Positions 51,199 through 61,976 of a DNA stretch of 62,159 bases are shown here, in pieces. A program made the position numbers and the translations under genes. The number at the start of each line of letters is the position of its first letter. The first letter of the stretch is position 1. Below the pieces are notes generated by a model. It saw nothing but the letters and a program-made list of their open reading frames with translations, did no database searches and had not been told where the DNA came from. Source of the stretch: Setaria digitata (Eukaryota; Nematoda; Chromadorea; Rhabditida; Setariidae). The DNA lies in the NCBI GenBank assembly GCA_003640385.1, contig RCAB01000385.1, positions 1 through 62,159 of the forward strand, given 5' to 3'.

Positions 51199-54100
51199 AT
51201 GGATTCTGATGGGAACGACGAGCGGTGTTTAGTGGAACAACTTCGCAAAGAGTTGCAAGATTTGAGTAAGAAATGACAAGCCCTATACTGATAACAGTTA
51301 GATTGTTTTGACTAGATATCCTGCAAGACTTTACGTAGTAGAAAATTTCACTGAAACGAAAATTCAATCCATTCAGAATGCTAAAATTTCCAGCACGGAA
51401 GGAAAAAGAGACGAGACGTGTCTTGAAGAAAAATCAACGTAAAAATCAAGGTTTGCTTCAAATATATTCGAGTTTTCTCGATAGCAAGATTATATTTGAC
51501 TTCCTCCACCTGTAATTTTTAGAATCCGAGAAAGCAAAAAATGAAATCAAATTGATTCTGGAGAAGGAAGAGATAGAAATTGCTAAAAAGGAAGAAGAAT
51601 TGAAGCATTTTCAAGCCCGAGTGCGATTACAGCGCGGAAAAGTTGAGAAGTATGCTTTTTTTTTCCATTTCTTCAGAACTTCATTGCTATACTCCATAAT
51701 ACTATCAGATTAGTTTCTGGTAACAACTAGTTATGTATGGTGACGACTACTTATGTATAAGATCATTTAAAATCTTTATCAATCACATGGTGACAACCGG
51801 AGCAAAAATTATCAATAATAATGCCACTGAAGATAATAGTTCTTAATTTCTGGTGTTTTCGGCAACTAAACAGGAAATGTCGTAACTTTTGTTGTTTAGT
51901 ACCCAAAATCCTAGATTTAAAACTTGCTAATGCTTTCTTTGCATAATTTAATGCACTGTCATAGTACCGTCACGTATGTAGCAACTACGAGTTCCATTTG
52001 TAGAATTATTACTCAGATTAACAATTTCGGTCATGCCCTCTATATATATATGACCATATTTTATAGCATGCGTCAACAAATTTTAATAAATCAGATGCGG
52101 GAAGCAGAAGCTAACGAACAGATTGAAGAGCTGAAAAAAACTGTATGTTGATTTTTGTGGAACTTGCTTGTAAATTTTGCTAGGTGCAAATTACTGCATT
52201 TTTTTTTTTTTTAGTTGGAGGAAGTTAATGTGAAAGAAAAGGCCGATCATCAATTCCTCAAAGATCGTTTAAAAACTGTTCAAAACAAATTAATGAATGC
52301 TTCGTGGGTTATTTTGCATTTCAAGGTTAACATCTTTGTGTCTAAGGTAATCTTCACTTTTCATTAAAGTAAAACGTAGCTTACAGGTCGATTTGTTATA
52401 GGCGAAGGAAGAATTAACCAGTCTCTGCAAACAAATTGAAGATGCTCGTACAAGGAAAGACCGACTTCTACAATCAATTCAGAAGAAGGAAGCGACTTGT
52501 TTGTGTTTACTTTATACCTACGTCAAGTTGAAATTAAAATTTTAAGAAAAGATTTAATGGCTTTCTTCTTTATTAGCTTGATGACAAGATAAATAAAGAG
52601 ATGGTTATGGAAATGCGTAACCTAACAGTGAGGTGCAAGGTAGTAGAATCAGCTAATGAAACATTCTAGTTTACGGAAAAGCTATTTGGAGAATTTAATG
52701 ATCTAACAAGAAAAGTCCACAGATTCTCTTTTTTTTGTTACCACTGTTGCTGCCTAACTTTTTTTTTCTCCATGTGAAACACTTTCCACACTTCTATGTT
52801 TTACAGTCTACTATACAATTCTGAACTGTACATTTTGAAATCAAAGATCTTTCTAACTCAAGAAGCCGTATTGCCAATTCTTTTATTTTCTTATTTAAAT
52901 TTGGATTTTGCTACTTAAAATTTGATTTGCAGTTGCTGAAAGTTGCGAGCTGCCTTTTATAAACTTTTGTATAGCAACTGCTGCATTAGCATTGAAAAAT
53001 CGCGCTCTTTTGAAAAAATTGGCGCAGGAATATGTCTTCATTGCAAGGGTGATTTTTCCGATTAGTCTTGAACATTCATCTACTAAAATATGGTAGTTAA
53101 TTATTCATTGTTGCTTCATAAAAATTGCAAAACTTTCAGCTTACACAAGATTTATCAAGTCAAGGGATTTTGGATACATCGGCACTTTCGCAGTACAATC
53201 AGTCCCAGACTAATCAGAATCAGCTGCTTGAGGTAGGTTGCAATTTTTTTCCAAAATGTTAAAAATTTTCCCCGAATTTACCAAATTATTTATCTCAGGG
53301 AAGAGAGTATTGTTGATTTTTCGAAATGGCTAAAAGTTATTTATGTGTTGTTTTGTTCTAGTCATTTTGTGTAATCTAAATATTTTAAAGTAGAAGTATG
53401 ATTTAAAAAAAAAAGAAAAAAAAAAACAGTGGTATAATCTTAAAAAAAAAACCTTTGCTTTTATACAGAAATACAACATACGTAATAAATGAGATTGGTT
53501 TATTATTTTTTCTATCTCTTTCTACTTTAACTAAATAAATCTTAACAGTTTTAGGAAAAAATAGAGGGTTCTTCACTGTGTTTGAATAATGCTAATGATG
53601 CTGATGCAGGTGAAGAGAAGGGTTCGTTTGAACGCATACGAGAGGAAATTGTTGGCGAGTCTTTGACCTTGAATTTTCAGGTATTTTTTTTACTTTCACT
53701 GTATATGTTTTCTTAAATTCTTCATTATGGTTGGAGATGAAAATTTAGGCTGAAAATGAGATTTGTGTTGATAGTCGGGAAGAAATTCGAGAAGAATTGG
53801 ATGAACAGGATTTGACCACACCCGATGACAAAGAATTAAAGGGAAATGTTATGTTTATTGTTGTAAATGAGGTTTGTTCGTTACGAAATATTACAAGAGA
53901 AATGGGGATTTCTGTTTTTGAGAGAAAAAAAAAAAATTAAATTATTGCGATAGGAAGGGAAATATATTTTAGATTTTTTTCGTGAACTAGTATGCTTTTT
54001 AGTGAACTAGTAGCTGTTATGTTATGCTTGAACAAGTTTATCGGAAATCTGCTGATTGCTGTCAAATAATTCCTTCAATTAGTCATTTAATGAACTTATT

Positions 54101-55754
54101 GCAGGAAATCGAAAAAAAAGTATCAAATACAGCAATGGAAGTTGATAAAAGCCTCGAAGTTCTTCAGGTATCCAATGAGCTGAGCGCGGACTCAGCACAG
54201 TCTGAAGAAACTATCGACATGATTGAAAAAGAGCACATTTTGAGCGATGTGAATAGTAATGGAAATGCAACGTGTAATAAGGTTGTATTTTTTAATATTT
54301 TAAAAATACATTTACGATAAGGTGGAGAGAACGTTCGTGACAAGGACGAAGAGAAGGACTTTAATTAATAATAAGCTATTAAGATAAAGCTAAGATTAAG
54401 CACAGTTTTCCATGTTTTTTTTTTATTGATTATCTAGGACAACAATATTGACAGTAACTCCGCCTTACATTCTATTGATTGTTCCAAAGAGGTGGAAACC
54501 ACGATAACCAGAAGAAGTGAAGAAGTTAATACTGTTCACTATAATGATGGTTAGTGGAGAAGTCAAACTATATATGCTGCCGGCGCTCTCTGGCAGTACA
54601 GTTCAGATTGTCATTCAAGATGACGCATACGGTTAAGGTTATGCATCTGTCTTCTGACTATGCAGTTCTGCCATTAGTCATAATTTACTGACTAGGACAG
54701 CATATTGCTCGGGAAATAATCATACATCGTACCAGATTACTTCCTTTTGGCAGGTTTATTTGTTTCAGCTTCAGAGAAGTATTCTGACTTATCGTAACTG
54801 TGATACGTAATTGTAATTTTTTCATGTTGTTTAGGAAATAATCAGACGTTTTTCGATTCCTTCTTTAACGTTACATTAACAAGATTGCAATTCTTAGTAC
54901 AGTCTTACTGCTGCAACATCTACTTCTTTATCTTCTAGACATATGTGAACCAGTTAGAAGCGTTAATTTGCAGCCAGGACAGAATAGTTCATCAGATTTG
55001 GATCCTACTAATTTCTTTGCGAGCGTGAGTTTAATAATGAATTCGAAATTTCTGTAAATTATTTTAAGCTTTATAGTTACTAATTCTCCTAAAGCAGCAA
55101 CTTTATTTCTGCAGAACTTTTACAGTTTACAAGTTTCGCCCCAAATGTATCAGCAGTAAATTTGTCAAATCCTTATCTCGGGATGGATACAGAATTTGAC
55201 GCATCTGCAATCTTCAACTTTTCCGCTGTTATGCAGAGTGAGTGCTGTCGGATTATCATAACCATACAAATTAAAAAGTTTACTCTCATTTCGGGATCGG
55301 CATAAATCAGCTCCTGATGCTAATTTGCATCCAGTTCAGAGTACTTCATTTAATATTACTTTTCTCGATGCAGCATTTTTGACCCTGAATTAGATTAAAA
55401 GACAACAAATCGTAAGTAAAATGTTCTACTTTCCCGTGAAAATAGTTCTTTAAATTACTCGATTTTAAAGCGATGCGTTTAAATCTTTAATCCTCTGCTT
55501 CTTAAATTTGTGCGCTTTTGGATAAGTTTTAGATTTTTAACTAAAAAAGGCACAACCACACATGCAATTTTTTTTTTAAAGATCAGTCTGGATCTGTTAC
55601 TGGTGCCAACGACTACATGGCCCTTTTTGGTGGTGCTGACACGAACTCATCAACTCGTGATAATGAAGGCTTTGACCTGAATTTCGACAGTTTGCCCGGC
55701 GAGAATGAAACTAGAGAAAAAATCGATAAAACTAACCGCTTTTTCAATTTTTAG
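51199..55754 (+). CDS. Coiled-coil protein with acidic, Phe-containing tail; family not recognised
   Basis: Exons: 51199-51265, 51394-51450, 51523-51649, 52067-52142, 52215-52307, 52402-52498, 52933-53048, 53140-53232, 53555-53680, 53749-53871, 54105-54281, 54438-54549, 54939-55024, 55126-55237, 55582-55754. All phases agree and give about 544 residues from MDSDGNDERCLVEQLRKELQ to NRFFNF and TAG. Residues 1-170 are a highly charged coiled coil (KEEELKHFQARVRLQRGKVE; EAEANEQIEELKK; KEELTSLCKQIEDARTRKDR). A second short helical block is ALALKNRALLKKLAQEYVF. From about residue 240 the protein is Glu/Asp/Ser/Asn-rich and probably disordered, ending with phenylalanine patches (DPTNFFAS, AIFNFSAV, DYMALFGG, FDLNFDSLPG). 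I do not recognise the family. Exon 5 may alternatively extend to about 52347. Start: first ATG after a likely trans-splice site. Confidence 0.72.
52577..52639 (+). other. Coding-like 63-bp cassette with conflicting phase
   Basis: Between exons 6 and 7 lies a segment with a good acceptor (TTTATTAG) and donor (AAG followed by GTAGTA). It reads LDDKINKEMVMEMRNLTVRC in one frame and looks like coiled coil. Its length is a multiple of three, but joined to exon 6 (which ends in phase 1) it would give an immediate TGA. Skipping it leaves the whole gene in frame. It could be a stop-introducing alternative exon, or exon 6 may have another donor (for example before GTCAAG near 52534) that makes it coding. 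Confidence 0.4.
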
Positions 55755-56250
55755 TTGAAAAATACTTTCAATTTGATCACTGTTTCACATATTGTTTACT
55801 TTCTGCTGAAATTCTGTCAATCAAATTTTTTTTTTCTTGTTTTTTGAAAAGAAGGAGAAACATCCATTATTGTACTTTGGAGATAAAATCACAGATTGAA
55901 TCCGCAAAATTGAGATACGTAAAATCATGTGTGTCTGTCATAGTTTCCTTAGATTATATATATTCAGAATTTTCTCTGTTTTACTTGTCTTTAGCATTCG
56001 GGTAAAATATAAGAGATATTCGACGCTTGACCATTATTGATGTAAAATAAGAATGGCCATTTAGTTTTCCATATACTTATTCATTTCCACTTTTTTCTGG
56101 AATAATATTTCACTCTGCAGAAGCTGTAATTGCTTAGTCTAGAAGTCTTCATTTTAAAGAAATAAGAGGTAAATCAACAAGACAGTGAAAATAAAAGACT
56201 TATCTGCTCAAATTGTTTTTTGTGTTGTGTGGAAGTTATATCACAATAAA
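55755..56250 (+). terminator. 3' UTR of the coiled-coil gene
   Basis: AATAAA hexamers occur at 56190-56195 and 56245-56250, about 440-500 bases after the stop. No closer perfect hexamer was noticed, so the 3' UTR is fairly long or uses a variant signal. Confidence 0.4.
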
Positions 56251-56474
56251 AGCTTAATCGAATTTATCATATTGAACATGCTTGGATAAGGAAAAAATTG
56301 CAGAGTAGGGATTAGGTCAGAATTCAAACAATAAATTTTCTCATCGACTTCTGTTCTTCACAGTACTGTTAACCACCAGTAGACAAACGCTGTAAGCGCA
56401 CCAATTAAAATTGAAAGACGTCTAGTTCTTATCATGAAGAATTTGATAAACGCAGTGTGTGATGCAGACAGGCG

Positions 56475-56522
56475 AATATTTATGTAAATACAGCAAAAAT
56501 TTAAAATATTTATGTAAATACA
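56475..56522. repeat. Two direct 18-bp repeats, period 30
   Basis: The 18-mer AATATTTATGTAAATACA occurs at 56475-56492 and again, identical, at 56505-56522. This is a minor local duplication just past the likely 3' end of the coiled-coil gene. Confidence 0.85.
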
Positions 56523-57406
56523 ACTTCTTGGACTTCTTTAATTACCAATTGATTTGAAGCGATAATTTTGCTAGTGAATGTAGTGTAGTATATTTATCGA
56601 GTTTTTTCAAATAACTCGTGGATGATCGCCGAATTCTATTATTTAGAATTTTTTTTTTATAGAAATTAGCTAATTTTTTTCATTGGACTAGATCATGTTC
56701 GATGGTTAGTTCCTGCTCATCACAGTGTAATTTATCTGAGCATAGTCAATTTAAAATCAATTAAGATTCACAAATTGGGAAGCTGTTGAGGTGTCGAAAC
56801 TTTTATTCAAAAGAGGAAAAGATAGAAGCGGTGTGAGTGGTGTTGTTGGAAGTTGTTGTGGGGCAACGACTACCAAGGGAACTATTTCAGAAGGAACGGA
56901 TTAGATTAATCAACTACTCAGCCATATTCATCCATCCATATGGGCTTACATCCACTTCATTAAAATCGGTCGATAATTGCAAGTGCGAAGGAAGGGTATG
57001 TTCATATAATATGATAATCGCTTGGTCTTCATTCACGTAAGGAAAGAAAGATCTCCAAAAATTCTCACTTCGTGTAGCAGAATATAATCTAAACACACTA
57101 ACTTTCTACATGACCAATAGTTGTAGATAAAAACTGCATTATCAGCGCAATCACTAAATAATGCAGAAGTATTTGAAAGTGTTGGCAATAGCAAAGTTGT
57201 TGTTATTCATTTCGATCAATTTGCTGCTGATCACACGAGACTTTGGATTTTTGTCGATTTGAAGCATATTATTATGTAACTCATACTTTTCTATTGCTTT
57301 TCACTAATGCTTCGATGATGATCAATTTTTTACTCACTCACTTTATCACAAGTGTTTGTAGCCTAGGATGCACAAATGTTATGTTTGACTGATATCTTCT
57401 AAAAAT
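56523..57406. other. Intergenic stretch, doubtful open frames only
   Basis: Open frames 56837-57040 (plus) and 56914-57096 (minus) overlap one another and match no family. The minus frame contains the peptide FNEVDVSPYGWMNMAE. Neither has clear splice partners. Confidence 0.4.
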
Positions 57407-58344
57407 ATGCAAGTTAATCGCGAATTACAGATGTCGTTCATCCTCGAAGCAACAGGTCCGGTACTTCCGGATGTATCTGCTGTCTTGCAATATCTAGAAA
57501 CCGAACTTGTAACGCAACATGCATCACAGGAATAAATAACTGAAAGAGGACAGGTAAATCACTCGGTTTTTTTTTTTTCAATTCAATTTAGCACTGTAAA
57601 GCAATTTTCTGAGTATGAAAATGTGTGACCAAAATTGCATGATTGCTTTAGAAACTATTTTATGCATAATTTAATAAGAATATAGTATCATGACTTTTTT
57701 GATCTCAAGAGTGAAGATTAAATAACGTACAATTAATAATCCTAACTATTTAAAGTGCGATGTTAAGCCGCTCGAAGGAGGTTGGCGGAATTTGAAGGGC
57801 GAAGTAACCAAAACGAAATGGAGGAAGGGAGGAATGAGGAAGGCGATCTGGTAGAAGAGCTAACTAACATCGGCATTTAAGAGGGAGAGGAAGGCAGGGT
57901 GGCCTCCTCTGCCAGAAAGTACGATGATGCTGCCGAAAATTGGCTGGCGGAAGAGAAGTTCACCTCTCTCTGCTAGAAGATAGTGATGAAGAAAATGTTG
58001 GGGTGCAGGTGGCATCGATGGCAATAAGTAATGTTGTGGAGTCTGAGGAAAAATTCCTGAACTGGTCCTGTAATTATTTTTTTTTACACTCAAGATAAGT
58101 TATCACTAACAGTAATATATTTAGAAGAGGGCAATATAGCAAGAAATTGGATTTGTTTAAGTTACGTGTCAATTTCGAGTGTAAAAGAAATTTACTTCAG
58201 CAGATCAACGATAACAATTCGGTTTCAGCTTCATAGGATATACTGATTACGGTGCAACCGGAAGAATTCCATCCCGCTGTTGGAGAACTTCTGCAGCGAC
58301 AGAAATGCACGTCCAGGACTGGTGAATGTGCGTGGCCGTATTAA
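57407..58344 (+). pseudogene. Decayed coding region of unknown family
   Basis: Several protein-like segments follow one another on the plus strand but are broken by stops and frame changes. 57407-57535 includes MSFILEATGPVLPDV and AVLQYLETELVTQHASQE, then TAA. About 57770-57880 reads NEMEEGRNEEGDLVEELTNI, then TAA. 57881-57977 reads ARKYDDAAENWLAEEKFTSL, then TAG. In another frame, to about 58075, comes LEDSDEENVGVQVASMAISN. 58242-58344 includes VQPEEFHPAVGELLQRQKCT, then TAA. The stretch is Glu-rich and less AT-rich than its surroundings. Some breaks could be introns, but no joined set of in-phase exons was found. I infer a degenerating gene; the family is unknown. Confidence 0.35.
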
Positions 58345-59880
58345 ACGAAATACATTTGAAGTGTCTCAGATTTGAACTTGTGGGGAGAATAGAGAGCTCG
58401 CACTATCTCTTAATTTGAGGTTTGTATTATCTTGAGGCGATTCCATTAGTTTAATAAATAAGATGTTAGTAAAGTTGATCTTTTGGATTTCTTAGTAAGT
58501 GTACTGTTCTTTTAGGTCAACAGAAAATTTAACATTATTTGGCCCTCATAAGGTTAGTCTGTTGCTGTCTGTTCCAATTATTTTCCATCCTCTATCCAAT
58601 AAAATATGGATCATGAAAAGCGGCAAGGGGGTTATGAAATCAAAGCTTTAGTAATTTTACAAAAAAATGATGTTTTTCTTTAAGGTATATTTGAGTGATT
58701 AGTTTAATTTTAGAATTTCTGACTCTTAATCAGAAGATTTATTTCTTAGGTTCAAAAAAAAGAACTAAAAAAATTTCAAATAAACCAATCTGCTAGCCTG
58801 TTAACTCCGAAATAATATTTATTGGCTTGGTACTTTTTTTGGATCTAATCAGAAGATTCAGCCTCTTTGTATTATTTTGTTTGCTCGGTTATGGTCGTCA
58901 GGTAGAAAAGGTAGGTTAAAAGATAAATCTCCGGAAATTTTTTTTTTTAAATTTTAATAATTTGTTTTGCTAGCCTTAGGCAACCAACCAGCAAAAGAAT
59001 AAATCTTTTAATCGAAAATTGAAAGTAATAAAAGTTATACTAGTATTACAAATACTCAAAAAAACAAAAAATGGAATGACATTTCGTAATGCTATAGTCA
59101 AAGAATTATTAATACTGAAAAAAAGAAAAAATGTAGAAAAAAAAGTAAAAAAAGTAACATAAAACAAAAGAATGAAAAAAGAAAAAGATGGAAAGAAAAA
59201 AACAAAAGAAGGAAAAGTAAAAGAGTAAAATAAAATAGTAGAAAGGAAAAAATTGCGTTTCTTAATTATTTTATATATGCATACACATATACGCAATAGA
59301 TGTAGTAACTAAAGCTATATTTTAAGGAGTTGTGAAACTGTTGAGCACTTGACTTTTTCAAAAGATTTGTCAACACTGCTTTTAGTGCTCGTAATATTAG
59401 AAATTAAATCCATCCGGAATTCAGTTGCACTTATGTTTAGTATTTCATGTTTAATATTTCCTTTTCTATTTATTTAATATTTTTAAAATTTTCCTGTGCT
59501 AATTTTCTGCTCTTAATATTAGCTAGTCACTGATTTTTTTTCTTGTTTCATTCCTAATTTTAATTTTATGCAAAATGTTTTGTTTGTAAGTGTGTATTAT
59601 TGCTAACTTTCATACTTTTTATTGGAGTCGTGTTGTCTTTATAACATTATGATCTGGAATTCATGATAATTGTAGCAGTCTTTTCCTTCTTCCATTAAAT
59701 AATTTGCTGTTTATAATTTGAGCACAAACTGAATATTATTTCAAGGGTTTAGGGCATTCGTGGGAATTCTAATTTCCAGCAGGAATTTCTTCAATTTGCT
59801 CTGAGGGACCTCAAAAACAATATGAAGTTTGAACATTTTTTGCCACTTAAACCAAATGCACGCTCATTTTTCCCTCTTAT
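58345..59880. other. AT-rich spacer with purine-rich tract
   Basis: A strongly A/G-rich tract at about 59050-59260 makes an artificial minus-strand open frame rich in Phe and Ser (58976-59296). Nothing else is seen. Confidence 0.5.
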
Positions 59881-60625
59881 TTTTATTGCATCCTTGTCTA
59901 CTGTAAGTCTAATTATTTGGTTACTCAGTGCATGTCAGATGATTATTTCTTCGCATCACTGTTTTTTATACTGATACCTATTGCTTGTAAAAATTTTGAC
60001 CACATTAATTTATTGCATGCCTTTTTTATCACTGCATGTGTCTTTATTGTTTATAACCTAATGATACTTACTGAATGCCAGATAATCATTTTTACGATCT
60101 TTTTGTCGTCTTTTCGCTAACTATATTAACATGATAAACTGCCTATTTTTACTTGCTGCTTGCTTTTTCGTCACTTACCGCATGCATGTGTCTTAGTTTT
60201 GCTGCATGCTTTTTTCTTCTCGTTCCCTCTTTCCATTCATTTCCTTTGTTGCCCTGATCAAGTAGCAAATGTCCTAATTTTGTTCACTGCATATTTTGTT
60301 TTGTTATTTGATAATTAATCACCGCATGCTCTCTAGCCAAATGATTGACTACTTTTTTCTTGCCACTTACACTTATTACATGCTTTTAACATAATTCTTT
60401 TCCCTGAATACACTTTTTTCTGTTTTATCTTTTCTGCTTTATTAATCAGTTAAATCCCTATGTTCTTTTTCTTTTTTTTTTTTGCATGCATCTATTGTGA
60501 TTTATTACGTGTGTGTGATTAGTTTGTTAATGAATTAGATGTCCTGATTTTACTCACTCCATGCTTTTTTGTCACTTATTCCATGTTTTCTTTTTTGTTT
60601 GTTACTTGGCTACTCACTGTATGTT
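59881..60625 (+). repeat. Degenerate T-rich array with recurrent GCATGC/TGCATG
   Basis: A loose unit like CACTGCATGCTTTTTTGTCACTTA recurs, sometimes preceded by ATGTCCTGATTTTACT (clear pair at about 60267-60300 and 60540-60575). TGCATG occurs at 59929, 60014, 60033, 60183, 60203 and 60483. The palindrome GCATGC occurs at 60015, 60180, 60204, 60324 and 60484. Units are diverged and of uneven length. Confidence 0.6.
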
Positions 60626-60951
60626 GTCCAAGCGGGCGAGGCAACGGAATACTTCCCATAATTTCGTTGAAACCTTTCAAATTTCACCGAAATTTTGATT
60701 TTTTGTCGATATTGCCATTGTGTTCATCATCACTATCACTACATTATTACGTTCTCGCCATCAATAACATCACATTATCATTGATGTTATTATGGTTTCA
60801 TTTGCAACATTTTGAATTTTTTCCGACGGTAATGATTTGATTATCACCTCAGTGCTTATCTTATTTAAACAAAGCAAGAAAATTTAATTTACTGGTCTTT
60901 CCATTACTGTTATATGAAATTACCACAAAATAAGAAACCATTTCTTCACAG

Positions 60952-61246
60952 TATTCCGCGAGAACGCTACATGGAACAATGGAAACGGTTGGTTCGCTTA
61001 TTTCACAGGTTTCAACACCGGTTTATTTGGCATTTCACCATTGGCAGAATATAGAGAAAAAATATTTACAAAGGAATACAAATAGAGAATATAAATATAA
61101 ACGAGTATAAATATAGAATATAAACGTTTTAAAAAATTATGCCTATTATTCTACATAGCCATCAGTGGAAGCTTTAGAAAAATCATAAGAATGTGAAGCC
61201 TTATATATATATATATAAGGCTTCACATTATATATATATATTTTTT

Positions 61247-61283
<37 letters not shown>

Positions 61284-61976
61284 TCAAAGAAACATGAAGT
61301 TATGCACACAATTAGGACGCTTAATTTAGTTGAGTTTACAAAAATATGATTATAATAAACTGACGCGACTTTTTAGAAGTAAAACTTTAAAGAAGAATCC
61401 TCACGTATAAGTATCCGCATAATTAAATTGCCTTTTATAGTAAGTCTAAAAAGAGACGCGCTATTTAGCTCAAGTATATTTTTGACATGGGCAAGACGTA
61501 CCAATCGCCAAAAAATTAAAAAGGAATAAGAGAATTTTCCTCTGTTCAATATATATACGCATATATCACTAATAACCAATTGCTTCGATTTTCGCACCAT
61601 TTTATAACATTTTTAAAATATTAAATTAATGAATCTAGGGTAATCTAGGATAAAACGAAACTAGCCATTGCAATTTCTTGTTTCACAATTTCCGATTATT
61701 AGCATCCCAATAAATAAAATTTTAAACGGCTAGCTGAACCAAATATTTAAATCCTATCAATTCTTCTTCTGTATTGAATCATATTTCAGCTTTTACCGCA
61801 TCCAACATTCGATTTTGGTGCTTCATCAACAATATGATGTCAAACTGAAGAGAAATCCTGCGGAAAAATTTTTGAATCAAAAACATGGTGTCGAATTTAG
61901 ACCGGTTACTCATAGTTGTGCTTTTAATGAACGATTGAATGTCAAGATAGAAGTCAAGCCCATTGAACTTTATTAA
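60952..61976 (+). CDS. Two in-phase exons of an unrecognised protein (partial, tentative)
   Basis: Exon A (60952-61008) follows the acceptor TTTCTTCACAG and reads IPRERYMEQWKRLVRLFH before a GT donor. Exon B (61790-61976) follows CATATTTCAG and reads FYRIQHSILVLHQQYDVKLK, then NPAEKFLNQKHGVEFRPVTH and NERLNVKIEVKPIELY, then TAA. Phase 2 of A meets the single leading base of B, so the join keeps one open frame of about 80 residues. The ATG at 60971 could be a start, or more exons may lie upstream. No family is recognised. The intron (61009-61789) contains the 40-bp palindrome and a long TA run. Exon B is duplicated downstream in damaged form, so this could also be a repeat-derived remnant. Confidence 0.35.
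61190..61229. repeat. Perfect 40-bp palindrome followed by TA dinucleotide run
   Basis: Eleven-base arms (AATGTGAAGCC / GGCTTCACATT) enclose a self-complementary TTATATATATATATATAA centre, so the 40 bases are a perfect inverted repeat. A TA run continues to about 61280. Confidence 0.9.

Noticed and set aside
55126..55180. Alternative reading of exon 14 from the CTGCAG acceptor at 55114, ending at TAA after PQMYQQ
   Set aside because: The acceptor TTTTACAG ending at 55125 keeps phase and opens a longer coding exon (FTSFAPNVSAVNLSNPY) that joins in frame to the last exon.
58976..59296. Minus-strand 106-codon Phe/Ser-rich open frame
   Set aside because: It is the complement of an A/G-rich low-complexity tract.
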